This document shows, in pieces, positions 7,873 to 11,002 of a stretch of 11,002 bases of DNA. The notes beneath the pieces were generated by a model that searched no databases, was not told the origin of the DNA, and saw only the letters and a list, made by a program, of their open reading frames with translations. Each line of letters begins with the position of its first letter. Position 1 is the stretch's first letter. Origin of the DNA: Nitrospiraceae bacterium (GTDB lineage: Bacteria; Nitrospirota; Thermodesulfovibrionia; Thermodesulfovibrionales; UBA9159); assembly GCA_003453735.1 (NCBI GenBank), contig DMNE01000531.1:1-11002 (forward strand). The letters run 5' to 3'. The translations under genes were made by a program, and so were the position numbers.

Positions 7873-8774
7873 ATCGTGAAAGAAGAGTGAAACTGGAGGA
7901 CAGGTTTATCGGCGACAATGAACCGGTTTATGTAATCGCTGAGATCGGCATAAACCACAATGGCTCTATGGACATTGCCCGCAAACTGATCGACGGCGCC
8001 ACCTTCGCCTGCTGTAATGCAGTAAAATTTCAGAAACGCACTCCGGAGCTGTGCGTACCGAAGTCTCAGTGGCATCAGGAGAGGGACACGCCGTGGGGAA
8101 GGATGACCTATATCGAATACCGCCACAGGGTGGAGTTCACCCCTGAGCAGTACGCCCAGATCGATGCCTATTGCAGGGCAAAGGGGATAGACTGGTTTGC
8201 CTCGTGCTGGGACGAGGATTCTGTCGACGTTATTGAGCAGTTCAACCCTCCGATCTACAAGGCGCCGTCAGCCTCCTTGACCGACATCCCCCTCCTTAAG
8301 AAGATGAAGTCCACTGGTAAGCCGCTCATCATTTCTACGGGTATGTCAACAGCGTACGAGATAAAGGAGGCAGTGCGTCAACTGGGTACGGAGAAGCTCC
8401 TTATCGCACATTCCACCTCAGCGTATCCCTGCAACGTCACCGAGTTGAATCTGTTGATGATCCGGTCTCTTCGGGAGCAATATCCGGAAACACCGGTAGG
8501 ATACTCCGGACACGAAGTCGGCCTGGCGCCGAGCTGGGCAGCGATAAGCCTGGGCGCTAATTTTATTGAGAGGCACGTCACGCTCGACCGGTCGATGTGG
8601 GGTACTGATCAGGCAGCTTCGGTGGAGATATTGGGAATGCATAGGCTCATAAAGGATATCAGGGATATCGAGAAAGCGATGGGCGACGGAGTAAAGAGGG
8701 TCTATCCAAGCGAAATGAGCTCAAGGGAGAAGCTTCGTAGACAATTTCTGGAAACGGAGAACTGTTTGAGATGA
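7869..8774 (+). CDS. NeuB-family ulosonic acid synthase lacking the SAF domain
   Basis: The 301-residue TIM-barrel enzyme would condense phosphoenolpyruvate with an aldose to give a 3-deoxy-2-ulosonic acid, as NeuB, SpsE, LegI and PseI do. Motifs: YVIAEIGINHNG (21-32, E25), AVKFQKR (51-57, K53), ISTGMS (155-160), AHSTSAYPC (180-188), GYSGHE (211-216) and IERHVTLDRSMWGTD (233-247). H215 and H236 sit where NeuB enzymes bind the catalytic metal. Classical NeuB proteins have about 340-350 residues and end in an antifreeze-like SAF domain that covers the partner subunit's active site; this one stops soon after the barrel, at an arginine-rich tail. The sugar specificity (Neu5Ac, legionaminate or other) cannot be read from the sequence. 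The start ATG overlaps the HAD gene as ATGA, with GGGGAGG just upstream. Confidence 0.88.
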   Translation: MNRERRVKLEDRFIGDNEPVYVIAEIGINHNGSMDIARKLIDGATFACCNAVKFQKRTPELCVPKSQWHQERDTPWGRMTYIEYRHRVEFTPEQYAQIDAYCRAKGIDWFASCWDEDSVDVIEQFNPPIYKAPSASLTDIPLLKKMKSTGKPLIISTGMSTAYEIKEAVRQLGTEKLLIAHSTSAYPCNVTELNLLMIRSLREQYPETPVGYSGHEVGLAPSWAAISLGANFIERHVTLDRSMWGTDQAASVEILGMHRLIKDIRDIEKAMGDGVKRVYPSEMSSREKLRRQFLETENCLR

Positions 8775-9091
8775 GAATGCACTGGATATATCTTGCTGTA
8801 GCGGGGCTTTTTGAAATAGGCTGGATATTCAGTCTGAAATTTTCTGAAGGCTTTACCAGAGCAGTCCCGCTCATTTTTTATGCTGTTTGCGGATTGGGAG
8901 CAGCCTTCTTCCTTTCGCAGTCACTAAAACATCTTCCCGTAGGATTGGCCTACGCCGTTTGGACCGGAACTGCGATTGTCGGCAGCAACGTGATTGCAAT
9001 ATTGTTTCTGGGCGAACCAGCAAATCTGTCTCGAATAGCTTATATTCTCATGATCATAGGAGGTGTCGCCGGCCTGCGTCTTTCGACATAA
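8771..9091 (+). CDS. SMR-family membrane transporter, Gdx/SugE-like
   Basis: The 106-residue protein has four predicted membrane helices (about 5-22, 31-51, 57-78 and 86-104). The single acidic residue of helix 1, E15 in GLFEIGW, is the proton/substrate-binding glutamate of SMR antiporters. W18, KFSEGFTR (23-30), LPVGLAYAVWTG (55-66, W64) and GEPAN follow. The layout E-x-x-W and AYAVWTG favours the guanidinium-exporter (Gdx/SugE) branch over the quaternary-ammonium (EmrE) branch, but the residues after W18 and in helix 2 depart from typical Gdx, so substrate is uncertain. The ATG overlaps the NeuB-like gene as ATGA with CGGAGA 10 nt upstream; a second ATG at 8777 is too far from that site. 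Such genes are often preceded by guanidine riboswitches; here it is instead coupled to a sugar pathway. No convincing terminator follows. Confidence 0.88.
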   Translation: MRMHWIYLAVAGLFEIGWIFSLKFSEGFTRAVPLIFYAVCGLGAAFFLSQSLKHLPVGLAYAVWTGTAIVGSNVIAILFLGEPANLSRIAYILMIIGGVAGLRLST

Positions 9092-9581
9092 AATATGTAC
9101 TCGTATCTGGTTGTGGCAACGGGAAGCGGTCTGCCGGATAGCATCGTGCAAATGTCAGAGGAAGGCAGTGATCGCCGATCTTACTCATTTTCACGGTGTA
9201 CCGTCGCCATTATACATATCCCGCACTGAGGGTACATTAAGCGGCGAAAGCGGTATGTCTCGCCACTTCTCATAGAGCGATGCATTGGATGACCAAACGC
9301 TGGACAGAGAGGACCTATTAGTGCAAAAGTTCTTCTTGTGCAACCTGTGAACTGCAATTCACAAAAGAGACAGTAATGACGCTGTTCTGATCCCCCCTTG
9401 TTCTCCCATAGCCATCCGGGATTTTTTGATATGCGCAATAGTATCGTTGCTGTTTTTCAATTAATAACCGCCTTTTCACCGTAGCTTTAATAAGTGATGG
9501 TGCTGGCATCTTTCTCGGCATCTGCCAAGCCTTCCTTAGAAAGGAACTTGACTTGTTTGTTTAGCTGCTATACTATATGAC
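9092..9581. other. Gene-free interval between glycan operon and marR-like gene
   Basis: About 490 nt contain only short open frames on both strands, without ribosome-binding sites or recognisable motifs. Small dyads are visible: ACGGT/ACCGT at 9193-9204 and TGTGAA/TTCACA at 9346-9363. No hairpin plus T-run that could end the upstream operon is clear; the closest is TCCC/GGGA followed by six T around 9406-9427, which is too weak to call. The last 35 nt hold the promoter listed next. The interval may be decayed coding sequence, but I recognise no relic. Confidence 0.5.
9548..9576 (+). promoter_or_regulatory. Sigma70-type promoter of the marR-like gene
   Basis: TTGACT (9548-9553) and TACTAT (9571-9576) are separated by an ideal 17 nt. 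The -35 matches at five of six positions. Initiation would fall at about 9582-9584, on or next to the first ATG of the regulator, so the transcript would be leaderless or translation would begin at the internal ATG 9612, which has AAGGA before it. A regulator bound here would block its own promoter, as is common for MarR proteins, but I see no clear dyad operator. Confidence 0.6.
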
Positions 9582-10058
9582 ATGGATAGGAAAAAAGCGA
9601 GTAAGGAAATCATGGAACTTTTCATCCGCGCTGTGAGGAAATACAATGCCCTCGAAAGAATTCCTGTCAAGTCCGATACGAGACACCACCTTTACCACTC
9701 TGAAAGGCACATGCTAGATACGATCGGGGATAACCCGGCTATGAATGTTACCGACTTCGCAAGGGCTTTGGGAGTGACTAAAGGCGCTGTTTCACAAGTG
9801 GTCAGAAAACTCGAGGACAAAGGCGTCGTAAAGAGATACAAAAGCGGGACAAATGAAAAAGAGATATTTCTGGAACTCACTGATGCCGGAATCGACATTT
9901 ATTTAAAACATAAGAAGACCAATGAGGAGATAATCAGGCCCCTGATCAGGGAATTGAACAAGCATTCCGTTGACAAGGTCCAATTCTTGATAGACATGTT
10001 CGAATGGATAGATGGATTCCTGGATCAGAGCAGGAAGGAGATGACAAAAACCGTGTGA
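9582..10058 (+). CDS. MarR-family transcriptional regulator
   Basis: The protein has 158 residues from ATG 9582, or 148 from ATG 9612. A winged helix-turn-helix spans about 40-105: NVTDFARALGVTKGAVSQVV (55-74) gives the helix-turn-helix with recognition helix KGAVSQVVRKLEDKGVV, and KRYKSGTNEKEIFLELT (84-100) forms the wing with its usual R/K-rich strand and T-D-A-G turn. The flanking helices provide the MarR dimer interface; the protein would bind a palindromic operator as a dimer and respond to a small ligand. Start choice is open: 9582 has no Shine-Dalgarno and lies 6 nt after a -10 box, while 9612 has TAAGGAAA upstream. I keep 9582 because the extra residues continue the N-terminal helix. 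The methyltransferase gene follows after 60 nt and may be co-transcribed or regulated by it. Confidence 0.88.
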   Translation: MDRKKASKEIMELFIRAVRKYNALERIPVKSDTRHHLYHSERHMLDTIGDNPAMNVTDFARALGVTKGAVSQVVRKLEDKGVVKRYKSGTNEKEIFLELTDAGIDIYLKHKKTNEEIIRPLIRELNKHSVDKVQFLIDMFEWIDGFLDQSRKEMTKTV

Positions 10059-10081
10059 GTAACGAGGCCTTTTTTTTTGTC
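10043..10081 (+). terminator. Weak hairpin with T-run between marR-like and methyltransferase genes
   Basis: GACAAAAA (10043-10050) can pair with TTTTTGTC (10074-10081), and a run of nine T (10070-10078) follows AGGCC. The stem is almost all A-T and includes the end of the upstream coding region, so it could at most be a partial terminator or attenuator. The downstream gene has its own strong ribosome-binding site but no clear promoter in the remaining 37 nt. Confidence 0.25.
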
Positions 10082-10118
10082 TTTATAGTTTATGCGCTAA
10101 ACAATAAAAGGAGGATAT

Positions 10119-10568
10119 GTGAGCATAATCGACATGCGTCCGCCGAGACTTGCAATATTGTTGACGTTGGTTGCCGCAACGTTGCATTGGACCCTTAACA
10201 TATGGGCAGGGGTCTGTTTTCCATGGCTTTGGGGCGGGGTGGTTCTGGGACTTGCCGGTTTTTCATTGATGATGTGGAGTTGGGGACTATTCAAAAAAAG
10301 GGACGTCGCACTATGCCCAAAGGCCAGGACATCGCACCTTATAACGGATGGCCCTTACCGCTTCACTCGTAACCCGATGTATCTCGGGTTTGTGCTCATG
10401 CTTGCAGGACTTGCGCTCAGTATGGGCACTCCACCGTTTTATCTCTCTGCAATTGCGTATTTCATGATTATCAATCATGTATTCTGTCCCTATGAGGAAA
10501 GTAAACTGATAAACTCATTCGGTGCGGAATACTTGCAGTACATGAACGGAGTCCGGCGCTGGATTTGA
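10119..10568 (+). CDS. Isoprenylcysteine carboxyl methyltransferase-like membrane protein
   Basis: The 149-residue integral membrane protein has hydrophobic helices near 11-31, 35-56, 88-102 and 105-121. The cytosolic motif TSHLITDGPYRFTRNPMYLG (71-90) and the C-terminal PYEESKLINSFGAEYLQYMN (124-143) with VRRWI at the end are diagnostic of the ICMT/phospholipid-methyltransferase family. In that family the G-P-Y-x-x-x-R-N-P and E-E elements bind S-adenosylmethionine. Bacterial members methylate lipophilic or membrane-bound small molecules, mostly unknown; protein prenyl-cysteine is unlikely in a bacterium. GTG 10119 is the start because AGGAGG (10109-10114) lies 4 nt upstream; an ATG two bases earlier is followed at once by a stop, and ATG 10134 is too distant. 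It forms a short unit with the MarR-like regulator. Confidence 0.85.
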   Translation: MSIIDMRPPRLAILLTLVAATLHWTLNIWAGVCFPWLWGGVVLGLAGFSLMMWSWGLFKKRDVALCPKARTSHLITDGPYRFTRNPMYLGFVLMLAGLALSMGTPPFYLSAIAYFMIINHVFCPYEESKLINSFGAEYLQYMNGVRRWI

Positions 10569-10691
10569 AAAGTGGTTCCATCAGCGGCTAAGCTTTGTTC
10601 TTTTGCGGTGCCAATAAATGTGCTTTCTTCCGCTGTCGCCCATGGCCGCATCTCATTGATAGGCGGCAGGAGTAAATCGGAATAGATGACA

Positions 10692-10736
10692 GGTTTCGTC
10701 GGTATAAGCTTTAGCTAAGCTTGAGGCCGACAAACC
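10692..10736. repeat. Nested inverted repeat with paired AAGCTT boxes
   Basis: The outer arms are GGTTT-C-GTCGG (10692-10702) and CCGACAAACC (10727-10736), a 10-bp stem with one bulged C. Inside them AAGCTT (10706-10711) and AAGCTT (10717-10722) pair around the loop TAGCT. The whole 45 nt can fold as one long hairpin with an internal bulge, or extrude as a cruciform. No T-run follows on either strand, so it is not an ordinary intrinsic terminator. It could be a recombination or mobile-element end, or an RNA structure. Confidence 0.6.
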
Positions 10737-10781
10737 GCCCCACACGCTTGAGCAGCATAATCGATTACATCTGAACAAGGA

Positions 10782-10798
10782 ATACCTTTATAAGGTAT
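10782..10798. repeat. Short perfect inverted repeat
   Basis: ATACCTT (10782-10788) and AAGGTAT (10792-10798) form a perfect 7-bp dyad around TAT. It lies 45 nt after the larger nested hairpin. It could be a protein-binding site or hairpin; short dyads of this kind also occur by chance. Confidence 0.4.
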
Positions 10799-10812
10799 CA
10801 CGCAGCGCTGAG

Positions 10813-10841
10813 TTTGGTTTCCCGCTCAATAGTTAACCAAA
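10813..10841. repeat. Inverted repeat TTTGGTT / AACCAAA
   Basis: TTTGGTT (10813-10819) and AACCAAA (10835-10841) are perfect 7-nt inverted arms with a 15-nt spacer. It is the third dyad in a row and is followed within 7 nt by the next one. Confidence 0.4.
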
Positions 10842-10847
10842 GTTGCC

Positions 10848-10870
10848 CCGCCATAGAGCGCCGATGGCGG
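10848..10870. repeat. GC-rich hairpin CCGCCAT / ATGGCGG
   Basis: CCGCCAT (10848-10854) and ATGGCGG (10864-10870) pair perfectly over 7 bp with a 9-nt loop. TCATTTTCC follows on the plus strand, so it could act as a weak intrinsic terminator for transcripts coming from the methyltransferase gene, but the T-run is only four long and displaced by three bases. Confidence 0.4.
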
Positions 10871-10935
10871 TCATTTTCCTTCTGCATGCCAGATGGTCAC
10901 CCCTGGATCTATCTAATTCCCGTCAAAAACAACAA

Positions 10936-10964
10936 TTGTTACCAAATTATTACAAAATTATTAC
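10936..10964 (+). promoter_or_regulatory. Putative promoter for a gene beyond the right edge
   Basis: TTGTTA (10936-10941) and TATTAC (10959-10964) are 17 nt apart in sharply AT-rich sequence. Each matches consensus at four of six positions. Initiation near 10971 would fall inside the twin-dyad element, and an ATG occurs at 10996, though without a Shine-Dalgarno sequence. The overlap with repeats supports a regulated promoter more than the match scores do. Confidence 0.4.
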
Positions 10965-10965
10965 A
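10944..10965. repeat. Two tandem copies of AAATTATTACA (period 11)
   Basis: AAATTATTACA occurs at 10944-10954 and again at 10955-10965, a perfect direct repeat with a period of about one DNA turn. It lies in the -35/-10 spacer and -10 region of the putative promoter, and its TTACA end supplies additional TACAA half-sites in phase with the dyads downstream. Confidence 0.6.
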
Positions 10966-10992
10966 ACTTTGTAGTAAGCGTACAAAGTTGTA
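10962..10992. promoter_or_regulatory. Twin-dyad operator-like inverted repeat
   Basis: TACAACTTTGTA (10962-10973) and TACAAAGTTGTA (10981-10992) are perfect 12-nt inverted arms separated by GTAAGCG. Each arm is itself a dyad, TACAA-NN-TTGTA, so four half-sites occupy 31 bp with dyad centres 19 bp apart. The element overlaps the putative -10 box and start point. The TACA/TGTA core recalls BlaI/MecI/CopY operators, but those have a 2-nt gap between TACA and TGTA and here it is 4 nt. The bound protein is therefore unknown; a TetR- or MarR-type dimer pair is equally possible. Confidence 0.6.
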
Positions 10993-11002
10993 GCAATGGA
11001 CA

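Larger units (their letters stand above)
10569..10923. other. Gene-free, inverted-repeat-rich interval
   Basis: No frame on either strand has a supportable start plus recognisable product. The stretch instead contains four inverted repeats (listed separately) between 10692 and 10870. One minus-strand frame from about 10830 to 10569 is open apart from a TAG near 10711, but its sequence resembles nothing I know. The interval could be a non-coding or decayed mobile segment, or untranslated sequence around a gene beyond the right edge. Confidence 0.45.

Noticed and set aside
8700..8790. Guanidine riboswitch upstream of the SMR gene
   Set aside because: The upstream sequence is coding for the NeuB-like protein up to the overlapping ATGA, and none of the guanidine-riboswitch motifs I know (for example paired ACGR-loop hairpins) is apparent.
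9346..9363. CRP-like dyad TGTGA...TCACA
   Set aside because: The half-sites are separated by 8 nt rather than the 6 nt of CRP/FNR-type sites, and no promoter is positioned next to it.
9406..9427. Possible terminator TCCC/GGGA plus six T
   Set aside because: A 4-bp stem with a 10-nt loop is too weak, and it lies more than 300 nt from the end of the operon.
9181..9438. Minus-strand open frame of 85 codons
   Set aside because: It has no ribosome-binding site, an odd composition rich in Arg, Cys and Met, and no motif I recognise; treated as chance.
10569..10830. Possible minus-strand gene remnant antisense to the region after the methyltransferase
   Set aside because: The frame is open except for one stop near 10711, but its translation resembles no known family, and the stop lies in the palindromic AAGCTT region; not enough to call a pseudogene.
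10962..10992. Canonical BlaI/CopY operator
   Set aside because: The gap between TACA and TGTA is 4 nt instead of 2 nt, so the family assignment is not supported; kept only as an operator-like double dyad.

Overview
The window looks like a chromosomal segment of a Gram-negative, probably anaerobic bacterium. Codon use is balanced (about 50-53% GC by eye), and the glycan genes, PHP-glycosyltransferase fusion and MarR/isoprenylcysteine-methyltransferase pair resemble those of Thermodesulfobacteriota ('Deltaproteobacteria') or Nitrospirota. No rRNA, tRNA, CRISPR array or intact mobile element is visible, so the lineage is only a guess.

Layout. (1) Positions 1-1568, minus strand: the N-terminal 522 codons of a large protein joining an intact PHP metal-dependent phosphoesterase domain to the start of a GT4-type glycosyltransferase. 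It runs off the left edge. (2) 1569-1700: an AT-rich divergent intergenic region with a possible promoter. (3) 1701-9091, plus strand: nine genes without a single intergenic base; every junction overlaps by 4 to 11 nt. In order: a GT-B-fold transferase, an SpsF-type cytidylyltransferase, transketolase N- and C-terminal subunits, a class III (glutamate-1-semialdehyde-aminotransferase-like) aminotransferase, a PtmA-like short-chain dehydrogenase, a KdsC-like HAD phosphatase, a NeuB-family synthase without its usual SAF domain, and a small multidrug resistance (SMR) transporter. (4) 9092-9581: about 490 nt with no recognisable gene, ending in a good sigma70-type promoter. (5) 9582-10568: a MarR-family regulator followed by an isoprenylcysteine-methyltransferase-like membrane protein. 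(6) 10569-11002: gene-free, rich in inverted repeats, ending in an AT-rich promoter overlapped by a twin-dyad operator-like sequence that probably controls a gene beyond the right edge.

How the genes fit together (inference). NeuB, a KdsC-like phosphatase, a cytidylyltransferase and a transferase are the core of a pathway to a CMP-activated 3-deoxy-2-ulosonic acid (a sialic-acid-, legionaminate- or Kdo-like sugar) and its transfer to a surface glycan. The usual front end is absent: no 4,6-dehydratase, no hydrolysing 2-epimerase and no N-acetyltransferase. In its place stand a split transketolase, a PLP aminotransferase and a PtmA-like SDR. The operon may therefore build an unusual, possibly amino-substituted, nonulosonic acid from a sugar phosphate remodelled by C2-ketol transfer. 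This is the best candidate in the window for an undescribed system. The SMR gene, translationally coupled at the end, is the odd member.
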